Of a DNA stretch of 17,132 bases, positions 1 through 7,513 are shown piece by piece. This DNA is from an uncultured Clostridium sp. (GTDB lineage: Bacteria > Bacillota > Clostridia > Lachnospirales > Lachnospiraceae), in assembly GCA_958349075.1 (NCBI GenBank), contig CATWBR010000032.1, forward strand, positions 1 through 17,132, in the 5' to 3' direction. Numbering within the stretch: position 1 is the first letter of the stretch; each line of letters begins with the position of its first letter. The translations under genes and the position numbers were made by a program. The notes beneath the pieces are model-generated. The model was given only the letters and a program-made list of their open reading frames with translations. It searched no databases and had not been told where the DNA came from.

Positions 1-4
1 TGCG

Positions 5-33
5 TTGACTGCTTTTGCCAAAAAGGATAAAAT
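5..33 (+). promoter_or_regulatory. Promoter of the ArsR-like regulator gene
   Basis: TTGACT at 5-10 (5/6 to the sigma-A -35 consensus) and TAAAAT at 28-33 (5/6 to the -10) are separated by exactly 17 bases. The predicted start of transcription is near 40, giving a leader of about 30 bases before the TTG start at 73. The match is seen directly; activity is inferred. Confidence 0.7.
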
Positions 34-40
34 AATATTA

Positions 41-56
41 GTTCAAATTTTTAAAC
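41..56. promoter_or_regulatory. Dyad at the transcription start, possible autoregulatory operator
   Basis: GTTCAAA (41-47) and TTTAAAC (50-56) form an imperfect dyad (6 of 7 positions paired) with a 2-base centre. It lies between the -10 box and the ribosome binding site of the ArsR-like gene. ArsR-family proteins are homodimers that often bind such AT-rich dyads over their own promoters, so autoregulation is a reasonable inference, but the site is short and AT-rich. Confidence 0.3.
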
Positions 57-72
57 CAAAGGAGGGAACGCC

Positions 73-438
73 TTGCCCGACGTTTTAGAACTGAAAAACT
101 TATTTCACGACTGCATGCCTCTGTTTATCGCCCTGGGCGATGAGATACGGCTGTCCATTATTGAGTCATTGACCGATGCGGCCTACAGAACGTGCGGCGG
201 AGATTTCTCGTTGGAAAATTTAAGCCGCCACGGTATGAATGTACGGGAAATCACTGAAAAGACCAGCCTGTCGCGTCCGGCTGTTTCCCATCATTTAAAA
301 CTTTTAAAGGATGCCGGGCTGATTTCCATCCGCCGTGAAGGCACCTGTAATTATTACTATCTGTCCATCGGCGACAGCACCAGACAGCTCACAAAACTGG
401 GCACGAATCTCCAGTCGTTTCTGGGCATAGATGCATAA
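73..438 (+). CDS. ArsR-family winged-helix transcriptional regulator
   Basis: A 121-residue DNA-binding protein that probably acts as a dimeric repressor. The winged helix is clear: recognition-helix region SRPAVSHHLKLLKDAGL at residues 67-83, then a beta wing with IRREG...NYYYLS to about residue 98. It starts at TTG; AAAGGAGGG at 58-66 lies 6 bases upstream, which fixes the start. The classical ArsR/SmtB metal motif ELCVCDL is absent, and residues about 35-55 (containing C41) form an extra stretch between the N-terminal helices and the HTH. The cysteines C14, C41 and C92 are scattered, so metal sensing is not supported. It has its own promoter and is followed by about 180 bases of non-coding DNA before the glycogen genes, so control of that operon is possible but unproven. 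Family call is firm; the ligand is unknown. Confidence 0.88.
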   Translation: MPDVLELKNLFHDCMPLFIALGDEIRLSIIESLTDAAYRTCGGDFSLENLSRHGMNVREITEKTSLSRPAVSHHLKLLKDAGLISIRREGTCNYYYLSIGDSTRQLTKLGTNLQSFLGIDA

Positions 439-497
439 ACTTACCATTCCTGTATATACTAATTACAGCATCCATAAACTGCCGACAAAGCGCATAT

Positions 498-618
498 TTG
501 TCACTGTCAGCCCCGTGCGTGTTTTAAATTTCAACGTGACGCACATCTGACGGAACGCAATTTTCAAACACGCGCTGCGGCCGGACTATTGCACGGATTA
601 TACAGGAGTGAACGAATT
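498..618 (+). promoter_or_regulatory. Leader before the DUF2508-amylase-glgB operon, with competing stems
   Basis: The gap from 439 to 618 holds no gene. TTGTCA at 498-503 is a fair -35 (5/6), with only weak -10 candidates in the AT stretch at 521-529. One stem pairs GTCAG (506-510) with CTGAC (547-551) and GTGCGT (515-520) with ACGCAC (539-544). A second, mutually exclusive stem pairs GCGTGTTT (517-524) with AAACACGC (566-573). No T-run follows either stem, so neither is a plain terminator. The stems could be a repressor site, an attenuator-like leader, or chance. Confidence 0.3.
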
Positions 619-846
619 ATGAGATTATCAAGACAGGCAAAACGCAGTATGAAGGCCCGCAGGCTGGATCCGGAACTTCTGGAAGAGCTTAAACAGGCCA
701 TGGGTACCATTGACACTGCCATCAACCGGTTTGAACAGGTCGTGGATCCCACATTGATCGATTGCTATATTTATGAATTAAAAGCTGCGCAGCTTCGCTA
801 TCAGTTTCTTCTCCGAAGTATAAAGGAGCAGGAAACCTACGCATAG
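619..846 (+). CDS. Small DUF2508 (YaaL-like) family protein
   Basis: A 75-residue basic, helical, soluble protein of unknown function. The core LLEELKQAMGTIDTA...FEQVVDPTLIDCYIYELKAAQLRYQFLLRSIKE matches the DUF2508 pattern: a conserved D-P-x-L-I-D followed by Y-x-x-x-A-A-Q-x-R-Y. The start at 619 is preferred because AGGAG lies at 604-608, 10 bases upstream; an in-frame ATG at 589 lacks a ribosome binding site and would add 10 residues. In B. subtilis the family member yaaL sits between recR and bofA. Here it precedes an amylase and glgB, with 25 bases to the next gene, so it is probably co-transcribed with them. No signal peptide or membrane segment is visible. Confidence 0.8.
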   Translation: MRLSRQAKRSMKARRLDPELLEELKQAMGTIDTAINRFEQVVDPTLIDCYIYELKAAQLRYQFLLRSIKEQETYA

Positions 847-871
847 CACACGCTGCCCGGGGAGGACAAGC

Positions 872-2218
872 ATGGCACACAATAAACACACCTGGTATGA
901 AGAGGCCGTCTTTTATCACATGTACCCGCTGGGTATGACGGGCGCGCCCAGACAGAATACGGAAACAGCGGCCACAGACCGTTTTACCGAACTGGATCTG
1001 TGGATTTCGCACATCAAAAGCTTAAACTGCAGCGCTGTCTATATCGGACCGCTGTTTGAATCTTCAACCCATGGTTACGACACCAGGGATTTTAAAGCCG
1101 TGGACCGCCGTCTCGGCACAAACGAAGACTTTAAAAATTTTGTTACTCTCTGCCATGAGAACGGTATCCGCGTCGTCGTTGACGGAGTCTTTAACCACAC
1201 GGGACGTGAATTTTTTGCATTCCAGGATATCTGCAGGAACCGGGAGGCATCTCCATACCGGGACTGGTATAAGGGCGTGAATTTCGGCTGGAACAGTCCC
1301 ATGGGAGATCCCTTTGGATATGAGGCGTGGCACGGTATCTGGGAACTCCCCTGCCTGAATCTGTATAATCAGGATGTGAAAAATTATCTCCTCGATACGG
1401 TCAGGTTCTGGGCCAGGGAATTCGATATTGACGGTATCCGCCTGGACTGCGCCAATGTCCTCGATTTTCAGTTTATGAAGGAGCTCCGTCAGGTTTCAAA
1501 TACGGTTAAACCGGACTTCTGGCTGATGGGGGAAGTTATCCACGGGGAATACTCCCGCTGGGTTAATGAAGAGATGCTCCATTCCGTGACGAATTACGAG
1601 ATGCACAAGAGCATCTATTCCGCCCACAACGATCATAACTATTTTGAGCTGGCTCATAATATCCGCAGGCTGGAGGCCGTGGCCGGGAAACTTTATACCT
1701 TTGTGGACAACCACGATGAGGACCGGATTTCCAGTAAATTAACCAGTAAGGCGCATCTGAAACCCGTTTACGCGTTACTGTATACCCTGCCTGGAATTCC
1801 TTCCATCTATTACGGCAGCGAATGGGGCACAGAGGGACGCAGAACCTCTCACTCAGACGACGGACTTCGTCCTGCAATCGACATTACCGAGGCTGCCTCA
1901 CGTTCCTGTGAGCTGACGGAAGTGATCCGCAAACTGGGGCGGATCCATCTGGCCGAAGAGGCATATCACGGCGGAGCTTATAAAGAGCTGCTGCTGACCA
2001 ACCGTCAGTATGCTTTTGCCCGCCTGTCGGAGGGCGCTGCGATGATTACAGCCGCCAACAACGACGAAAATCCTGCATCGGTGAGCGTGCCCTTTAACAC
2101 CGGCGCGGATGTTTGCACAGATCTATTAACCGGACGGACATTTACCATTCAAAACGGCCGGATTCAAATAGAATTAGAGGGTAACGACGCAGTTATTCTC
2201 AGAATAGCGGAGGGTTAA
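872..2218 (+). CDS. GH13 alpha-amylase-family glycosidase
   Basis: A 448-residue cytoplasmic enzyme of the alpha-amylase clan, probably hydrolysing alpha-1,4 bonds in maltodextrin or glycogen. All four GH13 signature regions are present: DGVFNH (104-109), GIRLDCAN (188-195, nucleophile D192), GEVIHG (220-225, acid/base E221) and FVDNHD (277-282, D282). After the (beta/alpha)8 barrel, residues from about 370 to the end look like the usual C-terminal beta domain. There is no signal peptide, which argues against secreted starch digestion. GGGGAGG at 859-865 lies 6 bases before the ATG. The stop is 4 bases from the glgB start, so the two are surely co-expressed and the enzyme likely acts on the same storage glucan. 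Cyclomaltodextrinase or neopullulanase-like specificity is possible; the exact subfamily cannot be set by eye. Confidence 0.9.
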   Translation: MAHNKHTWYEEAVFYHMYPLGMTGAPRQNTETAATDRFTELDLWISHIKSLNCSAVYIGPLFESSTHGYDTRDFKAVDRRLGTNEDFKNFVTLCHENGIRVVVDGVFNHTGREFFAFQDICRNREASPYRDWYKGVNFGWNSPMGDPFGYEAWHGIWELPCLNLYNQDVKNYLLDTVRFWAREFDIDGIRLDCANVLDFQFMKELRQVSNTVKPDFWLMGEVIHGEYSRWVNEEMLHSVTNYEMHKSIYSAHNDHNYFELAHNIRRLEAVAGKLYTFVDNHDEDRISSKLTSKAHLKPVYALLYTLPGIPSIYYGSEWGTEGRRTSHSDDGLRPAIDITEAASRSCELTEVIRKLGRIHLAEEAYHGGAYKELLLTNRQYAFARLSEGAAMITAANNDENPASVSVPFNTGADVCTDLLTGRTFTIQNGRIQIELEGNDAVILRIAEG

Positions 2219-2222
2219 CATT

Positions 2223-4175
2223 ATGACGGGAAGCAAGAACACCGGCAGAACAACCAGGAAAACACCTGCTGCCAAATCAAAGATGTCCGGTCTTGGAGTG
2301 ATCGGCGAACTGGATCGCTATCTTTACGGCGAGGGACGCCATTACAAACTCTTTGACAAGCTGGGGGCCCATCCGTTTACATATCAGGGAAAAGACGGAT
2401 ACTATTTTGCCGTGTGGGCACCGCACTGCGAATCCGTCAGCGTGGTAGGCGATTTTAACGGATGGAATCTGGACTCAACCCCAATGAAACAGGTGGAAAA
2501 CAGCGGTATCTACGAGGCGTTTGTTCCAGGCCTGGGAGCGGGCCAGCTCTACAAATTCGCCATCACAACCGCCAGCGGCAAAATCCTTTTCAAAGCGGAT
2601 CCCTATGCATTTGCCGCCGAATACCGCCCCGGGACGGCATCCGTCACAACGGATATCAGGAATTTCGGCTGGAGCGATTCCACCTGGATGGCAAAGCGCC
2701 GGGAAGCCGATCCCGTAAAATCGCCGATGTCCATTTACGAGGTACATATCGGTTCCTGGAAAAAGAAAAACCGCCAGGAGAAGGACGGATACTACACCTA
2801 CATGGAGGCCGCGCACGAACTGGCCGACTATGTGAAAATGATGGGCTACACCCATGTGGAACTGATGGGTATTGCCGAACATCCCTATGACGGTTCCTGG
2901 GGATACCAGGTTACCGGCTATTTCGCCCCGACTTCGCGTTACGGAACTCCCAAAGAGTTCATGTATTTTGTTAATTACCTTCATAAAAAAGGAATTGGCG
3001 TCATCCTGGACTGGGTGCCCGCTCACTTTCCAAAAGATGCCCACGGGCTCGCGGATTTCGACGGCCAGCCGCTCTATGAGTACGCGGATCCCAGAAAAGG
3101 GGAACACCCCGACTGGGGCACCAAAGTATTTGATTACGGCAAACACGAGGTCGCCAATTTCCTGATTGCCAATGCCCTTTACTGGCTCGAAAATTACCAT
3201 ATCGACGGACTGAGAGTAGATGCCGTCGCATCCATGCTCTATTTAGACTATGGACGGCAGGACTGCCAGTGGATCCCCAATAAATATGGGGAAAATAAGA
3301 ACCTGGAGGCCATTGAATTCTTCAAGCACTTAAACAGCGTGATTACCGGCCGGAAGGACGGCTCTATCATCATTGCGGAAGAATCCACGGCGTGGCCCAA
3401 TGTGACAAAAAGGCCCGAGGATGACGGGCTCGGCTTTACCTTTAAATGGAATATGGGATGGATGCACGACTTCCTGGAATATATGAAGCTGGATCCCTAT
3501 TTCAGAAAGCCCAACCACAATAAGATGACCTTCGGTATCACATACAGCACCAGCGAAAACTTTATCCTGGTTCTTTCCCACGATGAAGTTGTGCACCTGA
3601 AGTGTTCCATGCTGAATAAGATGCCCGGCGAATATGAAGATAAATTTGCTAACCTGAAGGCGGGATACACCTTTATGCTGGGCCATCCCGGCAAAAAGCT
3701 CCTGTTCATGGGTCAGGATTTCGGACAGCTCCACGAGTGGGATGAAAAGGTCGCTCTGGATTGGTATCTGGCCGACGAACCGCTCCATGAAGATTTGCAG
3801 CATTATGTCCGCGGTCTTCTCACCCTTTACAGGAAATACCCCGCGCTGTACAGCCTGGACGGCGACTTCTCAGGTTTTGAGTGGATTAATGCCAACGACG
3901 CCGAAAGAAGTATTTTCAGCTTTGTCCGCCGTGACGCGACGAAAAAGAAGAACCTGCTCTTTATCTGTAATTTTACTCCCGTCGCCCGTGAAGACTACCG
4001 GGTCGGGGTTCCGAAGCGGGGCAGCTTCACGCTGCTTCTGGACAATGAACATGGCCTTTATGAGCGCGGCGAAACACAGCAAGTGTTTAAATCCGCCAAA
4101 GGGGAGTGTGACGGCCAGCCATATTCCTTCTCGTATCCGCTCCCTGCCTACGGAACGGCCATATTCCGGTTTTAA
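2223..4175 (+). CDS. glgB: 1,4-alpha-glucan branching enzyme
   Basis: A 650-residue enzyme that cuts an alpha-1,4 glucan chain and rejoins it through an alpha-1,6 bond to make branch points in glycogen. Residues 1-22 are a basic tail. A CBM48-type N-terminal domain covers about 40-150 (YYFAVWAPHCESVSVVGDFNGW at 60-81). The catalytic barrel has DWVPAHF (263-269), GLRVDAV (329-335, nucleophile D333), IAEEST (384-389, acid/base E386 or E387) and LSHDEV (451-456, D454). The GQDFGQLHEWDE stretch (497-508) and the C-terminal beta domain are typical of GlgB, as is the length. GGAGGG at 2209-2214, inside the end of the amylase gene, serves as ribosome binding site. No glgC, glgA or glgP lies in the window, so the rest of the glycogen pathway must be elsewhere. 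The gene ends before a strong terminator. Confidence 0.96.
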   Translation: MTGSKNTGRTTRKTPAAKSKMSGLGVIGELDRYLYGEGRHYKLFDKLGAHPFTYQGKDGYYFAVWAPHCESVSVVGDFNGWNLDSTPMKQVENSGIYEAFVPGLGAGQLYKFAITTASGKILFKADPYAFAAEYRPGTASVTTDIRNFGWSDSTWMAKRREADPVKSPMSIYEVHIGSWKKKNRQEKDGYYTYMEAAHELADYVKMMGYTHVELMGIAEHPYDGSWGYQVTGYFAPTSRYGTPKEFMYFVNYLHKKGIGVILDWVPAHFPKDAHGLADFDGQPLYEYADPRKGEHPDWGTKVFDYGKHEVANFLIANALYWLENYHIDGLRVDAVASMLYLDYGRQDCQWIPNKYGENKNLEAIEFFKHLNSVITGRKDGSIIIAEESTAWPNVTKRPEDDGLGFTFKWNMGWMHDFLEYMKLDPYFRKPNHNKMTFGITYSTSENFILVLSHDEVVHLKCSMLNKMPGEYEDKFANLKAGYTFMLGHPGKKLLFMGQDFGQLHEWDEKVALDWYLADEPLHEDLQHYVRGLLTLYRKYPALYSLDGDFSGFEWINANDAERSIFSFVRRDATKKKNLLFICNFTPVAREDYRVGVPKRGSFTLLLDNEHGLYERGETQQVFKSAKGECDGQPYSFSYPLPAYGTAIFRF

Positions 4176-4233
4176 CGTTTTGCCGGACTTATAATAATTT
4201 TTACCGCTAAAATAACCACGGCCCAAAAGCCGG

Positions 4234-4281
4234 TTAAAATGCCGGTCTGACGGTAACATTCCCGACAGGCCGGCATTTTAA
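4234..4281. terminator. Bidirectional rho-independent terminator between convergent blocks
   Basis: TTAAAATGCCGGTCTG (4234-4249) pairs with CAGGCCGGCATTTTAA (4266-4281) in 15 of 16 positions around a 16-base loop. The A/T ends give a U-run on both strands, so it can end glgB on the plus strand and the 204-residue gene on the minus strand. The 150 bases between the two genes hold nothing else clear. Confidence 0.85.
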
Positions 4282-4326
4282 TTTCTGACTTTTTCCCGCC
4301 TGCACGTCGGCGGACGGATGAATTAT

Positions 4327-4941
4327 TTATTCTTCTCTCTCCGGCATAGCAAAGCTTTTCACTGCCGCAGCCGCCTCCCTGCAGATCTCGACCATTGCGG
4401 AAAGTTCCTCAAAATCTATCGTCTTCCCCTGGATCTCCACTCCCCAAGTCCTGTTGCGGAAGACCTGTACCGCATGTAAGCTGCGCTCTTTGGCAACCGG
4501 CTCCACCTTGATCCGAAATGCCTTTGTCTGCAAAAGTAAGTCCGCCAGACGGCTGCCGGGGAGTATCAACTGAGTAAAGGCGGGTTCGTCGCTCTTTATC
4601 AGATACTTCAAATCCAAATCGCGGTATCTTACCTTAATACCCGTTTTGGCAATCAGCCCCACCCCTTTTTTGAAAAAGGTCATAGGGATTATCTCCAGAT
4701 GATAGGGATATTTAAGCTCCGCCTGTGTCATCGCCGCACAGGTTATTCCGTATCCATAGTTGGACTGGGAAGTCACCACCGGGAGCACCGACACCGGCGT
4801 TCTGTCCATATCGAGAATCAACTGGCAGTGGGGATACTGTCCCGTATACGGATTCCCCAGGAAGCAGCCTCCGTTCTCTCTGTAATACTGGTATATCACC
4901 CTGTCGATATCATTGTCCGAATAATAGGAATCCTCGTACAT
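4327..4941 (-). CDS. Hypothetical protein (204 residues), last gene of the minus-strand block
   Basis: Not recognised. It is a soluble-looking 204-residue protein with no signal peptide, membrane segment or repeat. Visible features are an aromatic, acidic N-terminus (residues 1-24), GGCFLGNPYTGQYPHCQ (24-40), a hydrophobic strand-rich centre (45-105), a basic segment KVEPVAKERS (145-154) and an alanine-rich C-terminal helix (180-197). AAAGGAG just upstream of the ATG supports the start. It begins 18 bases after rsmI and ends at the shared terminator, so it is probably co-transcribed with the holB-ricT-rsmI genes. No catalytic motif stands out; C26, C39 and C68 are too spread out to suggest a metal site. 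It is a real gene by coding length, ribosome binding site and position. Confidence 0.75.
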   Translation of the reverse strand: MYEDSYYSDNDIDRVIYQYYRENGGCFLGNPYTGQYPHCQLILDMDRTPVSVLPVVTSQSNYGYGITCAAMTQAELKYPYHLEIIPMTFFKKGVGLIAKTGIKVRYRDLDLKYLIKSDEPAFTQLILPGSRLADLLLQTKAFRIKVEPVAKERSLHAVQVFRNRTWGVEIQGKTIDFEELSAMVEICREAAAAVKSFAMPEREE

Positions 4942-4959
4942 ATGCCTCTCCTTTGTATT

Positions 4960-5808
4960 CTACTCCTCATCTTCCAGAAGCTGCTGGTAGACATCCCTCT
5001 TACTGATTCCCCGATCCTTTGCCACCAGTTTCATTGCCTCTTTCTTATCCTTCCCCTGGGAAAGATAATGTCCCATATGTTCGGCAAGCGGCATCTCTTT
5101 CCAGTCCTCCTGCCCCTCGGTTTTCAGCTCTTCTATCGTGCGGCCTTCCAGCACAATCACACACTCGCCCTTCGGATCATTCTCACTGTAATAGGCGATC
5201 GCCCCGCCAAGCGTCGTCCGGAATGCGGTCTCGTACTTCTTGGTAAGCTCCCGGCATACGGCCACGTTTCGGTCCCCCAGCGCCTCATAAAGCTCGCCAA
5301 GCGTCCTGAGAAGATGGTGGGGCGCCTCATAGAGAATAATTGTCCTGGTCTCCGTCTTAAGCTCTTCCAGAATCCACTGTTTTTCCTTCTTATCCGTAGG
5401 CAGGAATGCCTCAAAGCAGAACCGTCTCGTAGCCATCCCCGATATGGTCAGCGCCGTGACACAGGCCGCAGGTCCCGGCAGAGAGGTCAGTTCGACTCCC
5501 GCCTCATAACACTGCTTCACCAGCTCCTCCCCGGGATCCGAGATTCCCGGCGTTCCCGCATCGGTGATCAGGGCCACATTGAGTCCCCCTTTCATCTTGT
5601 CCACCAGATATCTTGCCTTATCAATCTTGTTATACTCGTGATAACTGGTCATCGGAGTCTTTATGTCAAAATGGTTCAACAGTTTGATACTGTGTCTTGT
5701 ATCCTCCGCCGCTATCAAATCCACGGTTTTGAGTGTGTCCAGCACGCGCAGCGTTATGTCGTCCAGATTTCCAATCGGTGTGGCACACAAATATAATTTT
5801 CCCTGCAT
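4960..5808 (-). CDS. rsmI: 16S rRNA (cytidine(1402)-2'-O)-methyltransferase RsmI
   Basis: A 282-residue SAM-dependent methyltransferase of the tetrapyrrole-methylase fold that 2'-O-methylates C1402 in the decoding centre of 16S rRNA. Family motifs are all in order: ATPIGNLDDIT near the N-terminus (P11-L15), AEDTR (34-38), SYHEYN (55-60), ITDAGTPGISDPG (81-93), LPGPAA (110-115), EAPH (161-164), KGE (213-215), and the C-terminal RsmI element with GISKRDVYQ (267-275). GGGAG lies a short distance upstream of the ATG. The orthologue in B. subtilis (yabC) sits in the same holB-yaaT-yabB neighbourhood. A 63-base gap separates it from the preceding methyltransferase gene. Confidence 0.95.
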   Translation of the reverse strand: MQGKLYLCATPIGNLDDITLRVLDTLKTVDLIAAEDTRHSIKLLNHFDIKTPMTSYHEYNKIDKARYLVDKMKGGLNVALITDAGTPGISDPGEELVKQCYEAGVELTSLPGPAACVTALTISGMATRRFCFEAFLPTDKKEKQWILEELKTETRTIILYEAPHHLLRTLGELYEALGDRNVAVCRELTKKYETAFRTTLGGAIAYYSENDPKGECVIVLEGRTIEELKTEGQEDWKEMPLAEHMGHYLSQGKDKKEAMKLVAKDRGISKRDVYQQLLEDEE

Positions 5809-5871
5809 TTTTTATTCTCCCTGCGGCTTTCCGCCAATCGCCAAGTAGCTGCCAATCATCATACCTGCGGT

Positions 5872-6609
5872 TTAATACCCGTAGATATCGTAGATCTCAT
5901 CCGTGTAAATCCCCTGCTCCCTGTAAACAATCAGCGGTTTTTCCACCTTGATCATGGAACGGCCGCCCCTGACCGCCTCGATCAGGACCATATTGGCCTC
6001 CTTGTCCACAAACGGATGGACCATCTTCATCCGCTTCGGCTCCAGCCGGTATTTCGTAAGAGCCGTTATGATCTCGATCAGCCTGTGGGGCCGGTGCACC
6101 ATATAGAAACGGCCTCCCGGGCGAAGCACATGCGCTCCTTCCCTTACCACATCCTCCAGCGTGCACAGCACTTCATGGCGGGCAATCGCCTTTGGAAGTT
6201 CCGGGTTCTTAAGGCCGTGGCTGTCGTTCATATAGGGCGGATTTGTCGTCACTACATCAAAAGAGGCCCCGCCGAAGATCCGGCCCGCCTCTTTGATATC
6301 GCCTGTTATGATGTCTATTTTTTCTTCAAGTCCGTTGAGCTTTACGCTCCGCGATGCCATCTCGGCCATCTCCTCCTGGATTTCCAGTCCGGTAAAATGT
6401 CTTCCCTCTGTCTTGGCCTCCAGGAGAATCGGGATAATTCCGGTTCCGGTTCCCAGATCCAGAGCCTTCTCCCCCGGTTTCACGGCGGCAAAACCGGACA
6501 GGAGCACCGCATCCATTCCGAAACAGAACGCGTTCTCCCTCTGGATGATACGGTACCCGTTCCGGTGCAGCTCATCGATTCTCTCATGTTCCTTCAGGTC
6601 AATTGTCAT
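5872..6609 (-). CDS. TrmN6/YabB-type tRNA1(Val) adenine-N6-methyltransferase family protein
   Basis: A 245-residue class I SAM-dependent methyltransferase. The SAM-binding loop LDLGTGTG is at 50-57 and the amino-methylating motif NPPY at 123-126, the signature of N6-adenine methyltransferases. An RHE (144-146) follows, as is common in the YfiC/TrmN6 group. The E. coli member methylates A37 of tRNA1(Val); the Firmicutes member YabB occupies this same gene position, but its substrate is assigned by homology only. The ATG overlaps the last 11 bases of ricT, implying translational coupling. The YTDEIYDIYG tail matches the usual end of the Firmicutes family, so the protein looks complete. Confidence 0.88.
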   Translation of the reverse strand: MTIDLKEHERIDELHRNGYRIIQRENAFCFGMDAVLLSGFAAVKPGEKALDLGTGTGIIPILLEAKTEGRHFTGLEIQEEMAEMASRSVKLNGLEEKIDIITGDIKEAGRIFGGASFDVVTTNPPYMNDSHGLKNPELPKAIARHEVLCTLEDVVREGAHVLRPGGRFYMVHRPHRLIEIITALTKYRLEPKRMKMVHPFVDKEANMVLIEAVRGGRSMIKVEKPLIVYREQGIYTDEIYDIYGY

Positions 6610-7510
6610 CTAACTTCGATTTTCCTTCCTTGCGCTCAAGAGCTTCCAGGGCTTTCAGTTCCGCATCGTTGACATTGACACGCTCACGTCTGCGCTTCGG
6701 CCTGAATTTGAGCTGTTCCACCTTGTATTCCCTGATTTCCTTCTCGTCCCTGTCCACAATTACGACTACCTTGACAAGCTGGCGCAGTACACTGACACTG
6801 TGGACTTCGCCCTTCAGGCCGTCGTCCGTCGTCACATAGTCTCCAATATTAGGCAGTTTGCTGTTCAGATCCTCGTATGTCTCTTCCTCATTCTTCAGAC
6901 AGCACATAAGACGTCCGCAGACACCCGAAATCTTGGTCGGGTTCAGTGACAGGTTCTGCTCCTTCGCCATCTTGATGCTTACGGGTATGAACTCAGACAG
7001 GTAAGAATGACAGCAGAGAGCCCTGCCGCAGATTCCCACGCCGCCCATAATCTTTGTCTCATCGCGCACGCCGATTTGACGAAGCTCAATCCTCGTCTTA
7101 AATACGGCGGCCAGATCCTTTACCAGTTCACGGAAATCGATTCTTCCGTCCGCGGTAAAGTAAAACAGCACTTTATTATTGTCAAAGGTATATTCCGCGT
7201 CGATCAGCTTCATCTGAAGATCGTGTTTCTTAATCTTCTCAAGACAGATCTTGAACGCCTCTTTTTCCTTCTCTTTATTCTTTCTCTCCACCTCTTCATC
7301 CGCCCGGGTGGCCATCCTGATAACCGGTTTCAGCGGCTGTACAACCTTCTTGTCCTCCACCTCGCGGTTTCCGAGAACCACATGGCCGAACTCGATACCG
7401 CGCGCAGTCTCCACGATCACGTGATCGCCGGTCTTTATCTCCATACCGGCCGGGTCGAAGAAATAAACCTTACCGGCCTTTCGGAACCTGACTCCGATAA
7501 CTTTTATCAT
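6599..7510 (-). CDS. ricT: PSP1-domain protein RicT/YaaT
   Basis: A 303-residue member of the YaaT/RicT family. In B. subtilis RicT works with RicA and RicF in an iron-sulfur complex that affects RNase Y-dependent mRNA processing, sporulation and competence. The PSP1 core spans about residues 1-210. It carries the conserved cysteines C161, C166, C167 (GICGRALCC) and C198, C203, C204 (GVCGRLMCC), which fit the cluster ligand pattern. Residues 71-95 form a charged K/E-rich helix, and the tail from 270 is basic (PKRRRERV). It starts 3 bases after holB and overlaps the next methyltransferase gene. No ricA or ricF homologue is present in the window. Family assignment is firm; the role in this organism is inferred. 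Confidence 0.92.
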   Translation of the reverse strand: MIKVIGVRFRKAGKVYFFDPAGMEIKTGDHVIVETARGIEFGHVVLGNREVEDKKVVQPLKPVIRMATRADEEVERKNKEKEKEAFKICLEKIKKHDLQMKLIDAEYTFDNNKVLFYFTADGRIDFRELVKDLAAVFKTRIELRQIGVRDETKIMGGVGICGRALCCHSYLSEFIPVSIKMAKEQNLSLNPTKISGVCGRLMCCLKNEEETYEDLNSKLPNIGDYVTTDDGLKGEVHSVSVLRQLVKVVVIVDRDEKEIREYKVEQLKFRPKRRRERVNVNDAELKALEALERKEGKSKLDDN

Positions 7511-7513
7511 AGA

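Noticed and set aside
455..460. TATACT as a -10 box for the DUF2508-amylase-glgB operon
   Set aside because: No -35-like hexamer lies at suitable spacing upstream, and it would leave an unusually long leader.
2475..3200. A 241-codon minus-strand frame inside glgB
   Set aside because: It is antisense to the catalytic domain of GlgB and shows no motif or ribosome binding site.
4699..5796. A 365-codon plus-strand frame antisense to rsmI and the 204-residue gene
   Set aside because: It lies opposite a certain rsmI gene with all motifs; the product is rich in H, R, L and I with no family pattern and no ribosome binding site was seen.
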